From NCBI RefSeq assembly GCF_001418205.1, contig NZ_LIQF01000005.1, positions 1-64,000 of the forward strand: a stretch of 64,000 nt of DNA, read 5' to 3'. Positions 1 through 6,529 of this stretch are shown piece after piece. Numbering within the stretch: the stretch's first letter is position 1; each line of letters starts with the position of its first letter. The notes beneath the pieces are model-generated. The model did not search any database, was not told where the DNA came from, and saw only the letters and a program-made list of their open reading frames with translations. The DNA is from Marinomonas fungiae. GTDB taxonomy: Bacteria; Pseudomonadota; Gammaproteobacteria; Pseudomonadales; Marinomonadaceae. The translations under genes and the position numbers were made by a program.

Positions 1-111
1 ATAGCGGTAACACGTTTCGCTAATCGAAAAAGCCGAGCAAACCAAACGAATACTCACTTTTTTATTTGCCGCTGCATGCTGAGCCATGGTTCGCCGTTGA
101 GACGGCTTCAC
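1..111 (-). CDS. IS3-family transposase orfB (DDE integrase), N-terminal fragment
   Basis: Reading leftwards from 111 to the window edge, the frame -1 to orfA is open. It encodes VKPSQRRTMAQ, then VSIRLVC and FSISETCYRY, which are typical of the start of IS3-family OrfB, the DDE transposase partner. A GTG at 109-111 could serve as start, but in this family OrfB is usually made as an OrfAB fusion by -1 frameshifting. The slippery heptamer A AAA AAG occurs just before the orfA stop (T-run at 115-120 on the plus strand). The DDE domain lies outside the window, so activity cannot be judged. Confidence 0.75.
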   Translation of the reverse strand, partial: MKPSQRRTMAQHAAANKKVSIRLVCSAFSISETCYRY

Positions 112-374
112 CACTTTTTTGCCATGGCTTCCTGTATGATCTCGGCTTTCAAGCGTTCTTCAGCGTACATCTTTTTAAGGCGACGGTTTTCCTCTTCAAG
201 TTCTTTCATCCGCGCCATTAAAGAAGCATCCATATCGCCATATTTGGCTCGCCATTTATAAAATGATGCCGCGCTCATGCCATGTTCACGGCACAGCTCT
301 GGAACGGGTGTTCCGGCTTCAGCTTGTTTCAAAATCGCCATAATCTGGCTGTCGGTATAACGTGACTTTTTCAT
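108..374 (-). CDS. IS3-family transposase orfA (helix-turn-helix subunit)
   Basis: This 88-residue protein has the standard IS3 OrfA layout. An HTH of the HTH_8/HTH_Tnp_1 type covers roughly residues 5-45 (RYTDSQIMAILKQAE, ELCREHGMSAASFYKWRAKY), and a leucine-zipper-like segment (MKELEEENRRLKKMYAEERL) covers about 55-80. OrfA binds the element ends and dimerises. The ATG at 374 has a strong AGGAGG upstream. The ORF ends at TGA 108-110, three codons after the A AAA AAG slippery site, so a -1 shift would give an OrfAB fusion. It looks intact. Confidence 0.9.
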   Translation of the reverse strand: MKKSRYTDSQIMAILKQAEAGTPVPELCREHGMSAASFYKWRAKYGDMDASLMARMKELEEENRRLKKMYAEERLKAEIIQEAMAKKW

Positions 375-424
375 GCAGAACCTCCTGCGTTTAGATTACG
401 AGAAAATTCTACTTTTGGCTGCTG

Positions 425-592
425 TTAATTTTCGGGGGGATTACCACCAGACTCGACCAGCTCTTGATAACGATAAAATGTGTCTCTTGAAACGCCCATC
501 ACTTTGCAGGCTTTTGATACATTACCGAGTTCTTCTGCCAGATTGAGAAGACCAGCTTTGTGTTTAATGATTGGATTGCTAGTATGAAGCAT
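425..592 (-). pseudogene. IS481-family transposase, truncated N-terminus
   Basis: An ATG at 592 opens a 55-codon frame. It begins MLHTSNPIIKHKAGLLNLAE, followed by NVSKACKVMGVSRDTFYRYQ, the N-terminal HTH typical of IS481 transposases in marine gammaproteobacteria. After ELVESGG the frame runs into the IS3 end and stops at 425-427, so the DDE catalytic core is lost. The gene cannot make an active transposase. It is a relic of an older insertion inside the tRNA-Ser-linked element. Confidence 0.8.
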
Positions 593-699
593 GAGAGTTA
601 CCTCTTGTTGTCTTTGATTACGGTTTCGTCACCTTTAATCAAAGTGGGTAACTCTCTTCTTTTCAAATTGAAGTGTCAGATCTAGTCTGAACTAATACA
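447..699 (-). mobile_element. IS481-family insertion sequence remnant, left end only
   Basis: This segment holds the start of an IS481-type transposase, its leader hairpin and a probable terminal sequence. On the minus strand the end would begin TGTATTAG near 699, followed by CAGACTAGATCTGACACTTC; IS481 ends begin with TGT. The rest of the element is missing, because an IS3-family element starts at about 446 within the transposase codons. The outer boundary is inferred from sequence appearance only, since the second inverted repeat is not available. Confidence 0.55.
593..656 (-). promoter_or_regulatory. Long leader hairpin covering the IS481 transposase ribosome-binding site
   Basis: Two nested inverted repeats lie directly upstream of the truncated transposase ATG. 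GAGAGTTACC at 593-602 pairs with GGTAACTCTC at 647-656, and CTTTGATTA at 612-620 pairs with TAATCAAAG at 636-644. On the coding strand the AGAGGT Shine-Dalgarno sequence falls inside the outer stem. Such hairpins in transposon leaders (IS10, IS50) block translation of read-through transcripts. The pairing is visible; the role here is inferred. Confidence 0.55.
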
Positions 700-711
700 A
701 CTAATTCTGCT

Positions 712-921
712 CTATTGCCGAGTAGATGAGTACCGTTGAACATCCTTTTGAGCAATCCACTCATCCACTTCACTTTCAATCCAACCGACCGCTCTCGCAC
801 CCAATGAGATAGGTTTTGGAAATTCATTTTTTGAAATGAACGAATAGATTGTACTTCTTGAACAACCTGTTTTCTGACTTAATTCTCGCATTCGAATAAT
901 CTTAACTGACATCTTTTCCAT
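712..921 (-). CDS. AlpA-family phage-type transcriptional regulator / excisionase-like protein
   Basis: This 69-residue winged-HTH protein has the AlpA (MerR-like DNA-binding) pattern: MRELSQKTGCSRSTIYSFI, then FPKPISLGARAVGWIESEVDEW. AlpA proteins regulate P4-type integrase genes or act as excisionases, and they usually sit next to such integrases in genomic islands. It lies 79 bp downstream of the integrase in the same orientation. The ATG at 921 is almost on top of the AAGGAGA motif, so the in-frame ATG at 912, better spaced, may be the true start. No truncation is seen. Confidence 0.85.
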   Translation of the reverse strand: MEKMSVKIIRMRELSQKTGCSRSTIYSFISKNEFPKPISLGARAVGWIESEVDEWIAQKDVQRYSSTRQ

Positions 922-1000
922 TCTCCTTACAAGAAAAAACTTAGTATCAGATATATTCCGTTCTGAGGCAGTTCAATAATTCAAAGAATTATTCACCTTA

Positions 1001-2230
1001 CTAACCGTTAAGTGTATTCAAAACAGAGAAAGATCCTAAAGAGTACCTTGTTAAATAGCTGCTCCATCGTTGCATCATTTCTCGACGCCGTTCAAGGTAA
1101 TCTGTTCGGTTGTAGGCATTGCGTATTTTGTCTTTACCAATATGAGCAAGCGCTACTTCAATCAAATCAGGGTCCTCTCCCCACTCATTGAGGGTTGTGC
1201 TGGCAAGCGAACGCAATCCATGAGCAGTCGTGCGATTTTTCAATCCTATCCGTTTTAATGCCTTGTTTATTGACTCAGGGTCAACATGACGACTATTACT
1301 TCTGGTAGAAGGGAATACATAAGGACTATTAGATGTAAATGCTTTAACACCCTCAAGTATAGAAAGGGTTTCCTCAGTCAACGGTACACGATGTTCGCGT
1401 TTCATTTTCATTCTTGAATCTGGGATAACCCAAACTTTATTTTCAAAGTCGATCTCATCCCATTTTGTACCTGCAGCTTCAGCAGGGCGTGTCATCGTAT
1501 GGAGCTGCCATTCAATCAAATAACGAGTCACAATATATAAATTGGCATGACCTAAAGCTCGCATAAGATCAGACACCTCATGTGGGCTTAAAGCTTTCAT
1601 GTGCTCAACTACAGGCTTCTTGAACACATCTCTTATGCCTGAAAGAGGGTTGTGATCAATGAATCCACTGTTTACTGCAAAATTCATGATCTCATTAAGG
1701 AGCTGAGCTGTTCGCTTCACAGTTTCCAACTTACCAATGCTCTCGGGCTCACGAAGCACTTCTATTACAATTGGAGCACTTAAAGACTTAACAGGGATGT
1801 CACCAAGTTTATGAAACGCGTACTTTTCAAGCTTACGCCAGTTATCAAGCATCGTTTTATCTTTTACTTGGCTCACTTTTAATTCTCGCCATTGATCAGC
1901 AACGTACTTCAAAGTATACGTTTGTAACAGTTTAAGCTTGGCCTTCCTTTCAATGCGATCTATTTGCGGGTCAATTCCGTCGTGCAATAGCTTACGCATT
2001 TCAAGTGCCTTATCCCGAGCTTCTGAAAGTGACACATCAGGGAATGGACCAATGCCTATAAACGTTTTTTTTCCAGTTACTGGTCTTGTATACCTGAACT
2101 CCCAAAATTTTGAACCATTTGGTTTAACGTATATGTAAAGACCACCGCCATCTGATTTGCGAATGGATTTACCGTCAACAGACTTCAGGTTTTGGATTTG
2201 TTTGACGGTTAGTTTATTTAAACCTGCCAT
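1001..2230 (-). CDS. P4-type tyrosine recombinase (island integrase)
   Basis: This 409-residue integrase would catalyse site-specific insertion and excision of the element at the adjacent tRNA-Ser. The N-terminal arm-binding DUF4102 domain covers about residues 5-90 (KSDGGGLYIYV, FWEFRYTRP). A SAM-like core-binding domain covers about 105-200, and the catalytic domain about 212-385. The active-site residues are all visible: Arg248 (TMTRPAE), His337-Gly-Leu-Arg340, His363 (LAHIGKDK) and the nucleophile Tyr373 (NAYNRTDYLE). Its length is normal for P4 integrases. It is 330 bp from tRNA-Ser and reads away from it, the usual arrangement. It appears intact, although most island cargo is not visible. 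Confidence 0.93.
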   Translation of the reverse strand: MAGLNKLTVKQIQNLKSVDGKSIRKSDGGGLYIYVKPNGSKFWEFRYTRPVTGKKTFIGIGPFPDVSLSEARDKALEMRKLLHDGIDPQIDRIERKAKLKLLQTYTLKYVADQWRELKVSQVKDKTMLDNWRKLEKYAFHKLGDIPVKSLSAPIVIEVLREPESIGKLETVKRTAQLLNEIMNFAVNSGFIDHNPLSGIRDVFKKPVVEHMKALSPHEVSDLMRALGHANLYIVTRYLIEWQLHTMTRPAEAAGTKWDEIDFENKVWVIPDSRMKMKREHRVPLTEETLSILEGVKAFTSNSPYVFPSTRSNSRHVDPESINKALKRIGLKNRTTAHGLRSLASTTLNEWGEDPDLIEVALAHIGKDKIRNAYNRTDYLERRREMMQRWSSYLTRYSLGSFSVLNTLNG

Positions 2231-2250
2231 GATGCCTCCTGAATCAGCTA

Positions 2251-2438
2251 GTGTATGACTGATTTATCGAGGAAAATCACGAAAAATACCGTCATACACA
2301 AAACCAATTTTTCTATTAAATTACAATAACTTAGAAGTTATTCAACATTAAAAAGACTGATTTTAAGCTTTGAGATAGGCATGTTACGTTTAATCGAAAA
2401 GTGTATGACTCTAATTAGATGAAAGATTAGTCATACTA
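2251..2438. repeat. Repeated GTGTATGAC motifs between integrase and tRNA-Ser; probable integrase arm sites
   Basis: GTGTATGACT occurs at 2251-2260 and again, exactly, at 2401-2410. The inverted form GTCATACAC is at 2291-2299, and a weaker inverted copy (AGTCATACTA) is at 2429-2438. The gap 2231-2560 holds no gene that I can support; besides these repeats it has AT-rich DNA and the tRNA terminator. Repeated 9-10-mers in both orientations between an integrase gene and its att site match how arm-type integrase sites are arranged in P4 and lambda-like systems. The function is inferred. Confidence 0.55.
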
Positions 2439-2530
2439 TTTACACTACACTTTTTTCTTGGACGTAATCGTTCAATATGGACACTATTGAACATAAATTA
2501 TTGATTTTATTGAATTTTAGACACAAAAAA

Positions 2531-2548
2531 AGACGTCCTTGGACGTCT
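2531..2548 (-). terminator. Hairpin terminator downstream of tRNA-Ser
   Basis: AGACGTC and GACGTCT form a 7-bp stem around CTTG. It is flanked by an A-run (T-run on the minus strand) and lies 12 bp past the tRNA 3' end. On the plus strand it is followed by TTTTCT, so it could act in both directions. Confidence 0.7.
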
Positions 2549-2560
2549 TTTCTGAGATTA

Positions 2561-2648
2561 TGGCGGTGAGCAAGAGATTCGAACTCTTGATGCCTTTCGA
2601 CATACACGCTTTCCAGGCGTGCTCCTTCGGCCACTCGGACAGCTCACC
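2561..2648 (-). tRNA. tRNA-Ser (anticodon GGA)
   Basis: The 88-nt sequence folds as a class II tRNA. Acceptor strands are GGTGAGC and GCTCACC, the discriminator is G, and CCA is encoded at 2561-2563. The anticodon arm is CACGC-CTGGAAA-GCGTG with anticodon GGA, reading UCC/UCU. There is a long variable arm, and the T-arm contains GTTCGAATC. The 3' half is the likely integration site (attL side) of the neighbouring element, because the integrase lies on its 3' side. The tRNA is intact, as expected if insertion restores the 3' end. Confidence 0.93.
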
Positions 2649-2686
2649 AAAACTTTTTGTTTGCAGATATGCAAAACGTGGCGCGT

Positions 2687-2715
2687 ATATTAATTTTGAA
2701 GTTATTGAATTGCAA
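2687..2715 (-). promoter_or_regulatory. Probable tRNA-Ser promoter with GC-rich discriminator
   Basis: Read on the minus strand, TTGCAA (2710-2715) and TAATAT (2687-2692) are separated by 17 bp and followed by ACGCGCC. The discriminator matches that of the tRNA-Lys promoter in this window and is of the GC-rich kind associated with stringent control. The assignment rests on motif spacing only. Confidence 0.5.
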
Positions 2716-2723
2716 GCTTTTAT

Positions 2724-3287
2724 TTAACTAACAAACGTTAATCGCTCATCTATTCCGGTATTCTCTACTGGTGTCACTTCTGCAGACGCTGTGCCGACAT
2801 AAATAAGGCCTACAACCTGCTGATTTTCAGTCAAACCAAGCTGATTTTTCGCTGCATCAGTAAACACAGCGGGCCCTGTACGCCAAATACCAGCGTAGCC
2901 TAATGCATTCAAACCAAGTAAAGCTTGCTGCGCAGAGGCTGCAACCGCCATCAATTGCTCCATCTCAGGGACTTTCGGATGCTCAATAAGATCTGCATAA
3001 ACAAGTAGTATCGCTGGAGCACGGTAAGCCTTTTTAATAAACACATCGGCTTTATCGTCACTCAGCTGCTCTACTTCCGATTTTGCATGCTGCCAATAGA
3101 CCTCTCCTACTTGGCTACGTGCATCGCCTTCGTAGACCTTGAAGCGCCATGGCTTTAAATTACCGTGATCCGCGGCGCGGCTTGCCGCATCGAGAATTTC
3201 TCTCCACTCAGAGTGCGTTGGCGCTGGCTCTGCTAACTGATTATTGGATACACGATCACGCATGAACTGCAAAAAATCTTTACTCAT
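2724..3287 (-). CDS. Nitroreductase family protein (YdjA-like FMN oxidoreductase)
   Basis: This 187-residue single-domain FMN-dependent nitroreductase is closest in style to the E. coli YdjA subgroup. The N-terminal pattern RVSNNQLAEPAPT and the segment ASRAADHGNLKPWRFKVYEG correspond to the FMN-phosphate and ring-binding region. GLNALGYAGIWRTGP near the C-terminal half is the conserved FMN-contacting segment. Length is close to the 183-190 residues usual for YdjA. Such enzymes reduce nitro compounds or quinones with NAD(P)H as homodimers; the natural substrate is unknown. The start at 3287 has no strong Shine-Dalgarno. It stands alone, between tRNA-Ser and a divergent coiled-coil gene. Confidence 0.85.
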   Translation of the reverse strand: MSKDFLQFMRDRVSNNQLAEPAPTHSEWREILDAASRAADHGNLKPWRFKVYEGDARSQVGEVYWQHAKSEVEQLSDDKADVFIKKAYRAPAILLVYADLIEHPKVPEMEQLMAVAASAQQALLGLNALGYAGIWRTGPAVFTDAAKNQLGLTENQQVVGLIYVGTASAEVTPVENTGIDERLTFVS

Positions 3288-3384
3288 AGCACTAAAAATT
3301 CCGTTAATATCATAGATATACCTAACATAACCAATGTGTTTAGCCTTGTAAATCTAAACGACTCTCATTAATGGAGTAGGCATT

Positions 3385-4908
3385 ATGGAAAAATGGATAC
3401 TTTGGCTGTTACTTGAAGCAACTACCGTTATGGTAGTTGCTTCGCTTTGGCTTATCTGGCGCGGAGTCGTTTTGCGCAAAAAAACAGATACGCCCGAGGA
3501 AAATAACGTCCATGAAGCAGAGCAAACCGAGCGCCCCTCCTCCTCTGAGCTTTCAGATCAATCCAACGAACAATCTTATAAAGCTTTTGCTCAAGAACTG
3601 GAGACACAAGCCAATCATGCCGCAGATCATCTAGTCGCGCTACGAGAATCTAATAATCTGGATCACGTAACTCGAGTCAAGATCTGGGGCACTCTGGTTA
3701 AGGCTGAACGAGCTATTGTACTGAATGAAGAAAACCATCAGCCTCAATCCATACTAAATCGTTTTATGGCCAGCATCATTCACACCCTAGAGGCCATTAA
3801 GTCAAAGCAGCTCAATACCCATACACTCACCAAGGCCCTAAAGGACATTGATGATGAATTTATCCAAGCCAGTGAACTGCTTATTTCTAAAGAGGAGCTG
3901 ATTCACAATCAGCGCGACTTGCATCTCGAGCTACATAAGAGCATTGACTATAGCGAACAGAAACTGAAAAAACTCAGTGATAAGTTCAAAGAACTTGAAC
4001 GACTAAAGCTCGAACTCAAACGCCAGCAGCAACAAATCGACAAACTCGAGAAACATACGGGTAGCGACGACAAATATGTCACCTCTCAGCCACCCAAAGA
4101 GCATGAAACGCAGCCACACCATTCAACTCGCCATTTACACCAATTAGAGCGCCTATCAAAACGCCAACAAGCCATTATCGAGCACTTACAAGCGCAACTG
4201 AAAGACTCCGATCACAGTAAAAATGACCAACAGGAACAAGAAAGCCAACATATGGCACTCAACAGGATTGAACGCTTATCAGAAGAGTCGAAATCCTTAA
4301 TCAGTCAGCTACAAATGGAATTGGACGATGCTAATTTGAGCATCAATTCTCTTAAGCAAGATATCTCAGTGAAAGACAAACAGCTCGAAGCAATGGATGC
4401 CCAAATAAAAGCCGCTGAAGGTGGGGTACTTGAAGAATTTCAGGCGCTCTCTAGTAATAAACGGCAAACCATTGAAGCACTGCTGGATGATTTCGAGTCC
4501 ATCAAGTCCGATGCTCAAGCTGCTACCCAACCCTTTTCACAACAAGAAAAAGAAGTTCGTAATCTAGAACAAATCCTTAAGGAATCTGAAACATGCGTAC
4601 AGCTTCTGGCACAAGAGTTAGAAAACGCCGAGGCCGAAAATTCAACATTACGCGAACAAATTGAGAGCAGCTTAACATTAAATCCTGTCTCTCAAACTAG
4701 TGAGAAAGCAGAACTAAACGCTTTACGGGAGGAAAACCATGAATTGGTCAAACAAGTTCATGAGATGAAGGAACAGTTGATTAATCAGGTCTCAGATTCC
4801 AGCGAGAAAGCACTGCGTAATCAATACAATAAGAAAAGTCTTGAGCTAGACCGGTTACAGTTGGCCTACTCTGATTTAGAGCGAAAGTATTTAGGAACGC
4901 TCCGCTAA
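3385..4908 (+). CDS. Membrane-anchored coiled-coil protein of unknown function
   Basis: I do not recognise this 507-residue protein. One hydrophobic helix (about residues 4-27: WILWLLLEATTVMVVASLWL) is followed by a basic turn (RKK), suggesting an inner-membrane anchor with the bulk in the cytoplasm. A small predicted globular or helical region (about 60-150) follows. Long charged heptad-like stretches then run from about 160 to the end (EQKLKKLSDKFKELERLKLE, RIERLSEESKSLISQLQMEL, ESETCVQLLAQELENAEAEN). No enzyme motif, Walker box or zinc site is seen. A structural or scaffold role in envelope or division is possible but is a guess. It is a single-gene unit with its own terminator, whose stem includes the stop codon. 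Confidence 0.75.
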   Translation: MEKWILWLLLEATTVMVVASLWLIWRGVVLRKKTDTPEENNVHEAEQTERPSSSELSDQSNEQSYKAFAQELETQANHAADHLVALRESNNLDHVTRVKIWGTLVKAERAIVLNEENHQPQSILNRFMASIIHTLEAIKSKQLNTHTLTKALKDIDDEFIQASELLISKEELIHNQRDLHLELHKSIDYSEQKLKKLSDKFKELERLKLELKRQQQQIDKLEKHTGSDDKYVTSQPPKEHETQPHHSTRHLHQLERLSKRQQAIIEHLQAQLKDSDHSKNDQQEQESQHMALNRIERLSEESKSLISQLQMELDDANLSINSLKQDISVKDKQLEAMDAQIKAAEGGVLEEFQALSSNKRQTIEALLDDFESIKSDAQAATQPFSQQEKEVRNLEQILKESETCVQLLAQELENAEAENSTLREQIESSLTLNPVSQTSEKAELNALREENHELVKQVHEMKEQLINQVSDSSEKALRNQYNKKSLELDRLQLAYSDLERKYLGTLR

Positions 4909-4924
4909 ACGTTAGCGGAGCGTT
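4896..4924 (+). terminator. Strong hairpin terminator overlapping the coiled-coil gene stop codon
   Basis: AACGCTCCGCTAA (4896-4908) pairs perfectly with TTAGCGGAGCGTT (4912-4924) around a 3-nt loop. The last four codons and the TAA lie inside the stem. It could serve both the coiled-coil gene and the convergent queF gene. The T-run is short. Confidence 0.7.
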
Positions 4925-4931
4925 TGCCTGA

Positions 4932-5744
4932 TCATTGGCGTGCGAGACGATCATTACCTAACACAATCGGTGAAGTCGAGCGATAAGGGTTTATATCCAA
5001 ACCACCACGACGTACATAACGAGCGTATACCACCAAGCTTTGCGGCTTACAGCGCGTCATAATATCGATAAAAATGCGCTCCACACATTGCTCATGGAAA
5101 TCCGTGTGCTCACGGAATGAGGCAATGTATTTCAATAATCCAGCATGATCAATTTGACCACCTTGATAATCAATAAAGACTGACCCCCAATCAGGCTGGT
5201 TAGTCACAGGACAATTAGATTTCAGCAAGTGACTGACCAAACGTTCTTCTACTTGCTCCGTCTCTTTTACTGTCAGCAGATCCGCATTGGGATGGTATTC
5301 ATTAATCTCAACATCAAGGTCATCTATACAGTAGTCTGGCGTAAGGACCACCAATGACTCCATCGCATCCACATCTCGGATAATGACAGTGACAGGAGCT
5401 CCAGCAGCAGCAGATAAGTCTGCCTCCAAAATACCTTGCACTTCAAATTGATCTTCGTAGCGCATTTGATTCAATGAGTTTAGGTACAACTTAAACGACT
5501 TAGACTCAATAATGTTTGGCGACGAACATGGCAAGCGAAACTCCGCTGTAGCCACGATCGGCTTTCCTTTTTTGTTAAGCCAAGACAGCTCGTATGCGTT
5601 CCAAATATCCTCTCCATGGAAGGGTAAACGCTCAGATTCGATGCCCATGTCACGCCATTTATCAACCCGTGCGATAGGGAACAACAAACCAGAATCATAT
5701 TCAGAAACGTAATCCGTTTTCTGTCCTAAGGGTAAAAACCCCAT
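4932..5744 (-). CDS. queF: NADPH-dependent 7-cyano-7-deazaguanine reductase (preQ0 to preQ1)
   Basis: QueF reduces the nitrile of preQ0 to the amine preQ1, the last free-base step of queuosine tRNA modification. The protein is the long bimodular (type II) form. The N-terminal half carries the NADPH-binding motif ESKSFKLYLNS. The C-terminal half carries SNCPVTNQPDWGS with the catalytic cysteine, the HEQCVERIF segment and the family-typical end (YVRRGGLDINPYRS). A GAGG motif 8 nt before ATG 5744 favours this start (270 residues). A GTG at 5777 would give 281 residues and overlap the ABC permease upstream. queF follows the ABC pair by 10 bp and may be co-transcribed, though no functional link is evident. 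Confidence 0.92.
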   Translation of the reverse strand: MGFLPLGQKTDYVSEYDSGLLFPIARVDKWRDMGIESERLPFHGEDIWNAYELSWLNKKGKPIVATAEFRLPCSSPNIIESKSFKLYLNSLNQMRYEDQFEVQGILEADLSAAAGAPVTVIIRDVDAMESLVVLTPDYCIDDLDVEINEYHPNADLLTVKETEQVEERLVSHLLKSNCPVTNQPDWGSVFIDYQGGQIDHAGLLKYIASFREHTDFHEQCVERIFIDIMTRCKPQSLVVYARYVRRGGLDINPYRSTSPIVLGNDRLARQ

Positions 5745-5754
5745 GCTCAACACC

Positions 5755-6528
5755 TCAACTTCTAATGCCTCTGCCACGATTTAGCAGAGTTAAGCCAATA
5801 TAAAATAAACAAATAATGAACGCGCAGATGATAACTAATGCCCACGTCACGTCAATGTCTGATACACCTAAAATGCCATAACGGAACGCATTCACCATGT
5901 ATAACACTGGGTTTAGCATGGAAATGCCCTGCCAAACGTCAGGTAATAGGCTGATTGAGTAGAAAACCCCACCCAAATACGTTAGTGGCGTCAGGATAAA
6001 TGTTGGCACAATCGACACGTCATCAAAGTTACGCGCAAACAAAGCATTCACAAAACCACCTAAGGCAAACATCACCGATGTCAACAATACGATCAGAATG
6101 GTTAAAAATAGATTATGCAGATGCAAATGAGTGAAGAACAATGACAATACTGTCACCGTGGCACCAACACATAAACCACGTGCCACGCCACCCAAGACAT
6201 AGCCCGTTAACACCACCCAGTTTGGCGTAGGTGAGACTAACAACTCTTGTACACTGTGTTGAAATTTCGCCGAAAAGAACGATGATGCAACGTTTGAATA
6301 GGAGTTGGTGATTACCGACATCATAATCAAACCTGGCACGATGAACTGCATGTAACTAAAGCCATCCATTTCACCAATACGACTACCGATTAAGTTACCA
6401 AAAATTGCAAAATACAGTGTCATTGTAATCGCAGGCGGCAACAAGGTTTGCGGCCAAATACGCATAAATCGTCGAATTTCTCGACGTAGGATGGTGTAAA
6501 ACGCAATCCAGATTTCACTTGAGGACAT
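5755..6528 (-). CDS. ABC-2 type exporter permease (YadH-like)
   Basis: This 257-residue inner-membrane permease has about six hydrophobic segments and the ABC-2 family signature region near 205-240 (NPVLYMVNAFRYGILG). The N-terminus (FYTILRREIRRFMRIWPQTLLPPAIT) matches the E. coli YadH type. It should pair with the ATPase encoded 1 bp upstream to form a small two-plus-two exporter. The substrate of the YadGH family is not established, so none is assigned. Length matches the family (about 256). Confidence 0.88.
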   Translation of the reverse strand: MSSSEIWIAFYTILRREIRRFMRIWPQTLLPPAITMTLYFAIFGNLIGSRIGEMDGFSYMQFIVPGLIMMSVITNSYSNVASSFFSAKFQHSVQELLVSPTPNWVVLTGYVLGGVARGLCVGATVTVLSLFFTHLHLHNLFLTILIVLLTSVMFALGGFVNALFARNFDDVSIVPTFILTPLTYLGGVFYSISLLPDVWQGISMLNPVLYMVNAFRYGILGVSDIDVTWALVIICAFIICLFYIGLTLLNRGRGIRS

Positions 6529-6529
6529 G

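Larger units (their letters stand above)
1..446 (-). mobile_element. IS3-family insertion sequence, partial (cut by window start)
   Basis: The element contains orfA, a frameshift site and the start of orfB, all reading leftwards. Its outer end appears to lie near 440-446, where the minus strand starts with TGGTAATCCCCCC and continues into the orfA leader; IS3 elements typically begin with TG. An unrelated transposase gene is interrupted at this point, which supports the boundary to within a few bases. The other end lies before base 1, so length and target duplication cannot be given. Confidence 0.75.

Noticed and set aside
2440-2634. Open frame of 64 codons on the minus strand upstream of the integrase
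   Set aside because: It overlaps the tRNA-Ser gene and its terminator, has no family resemblance and no clear ribosome-binding site.
4932-5777. GTG 5777 as queF start
   Set aside because: It would overlap the upstream permease gene, while ATG 5744 has a GAGG at proper spacing and gives a normal QueF N-terminus.
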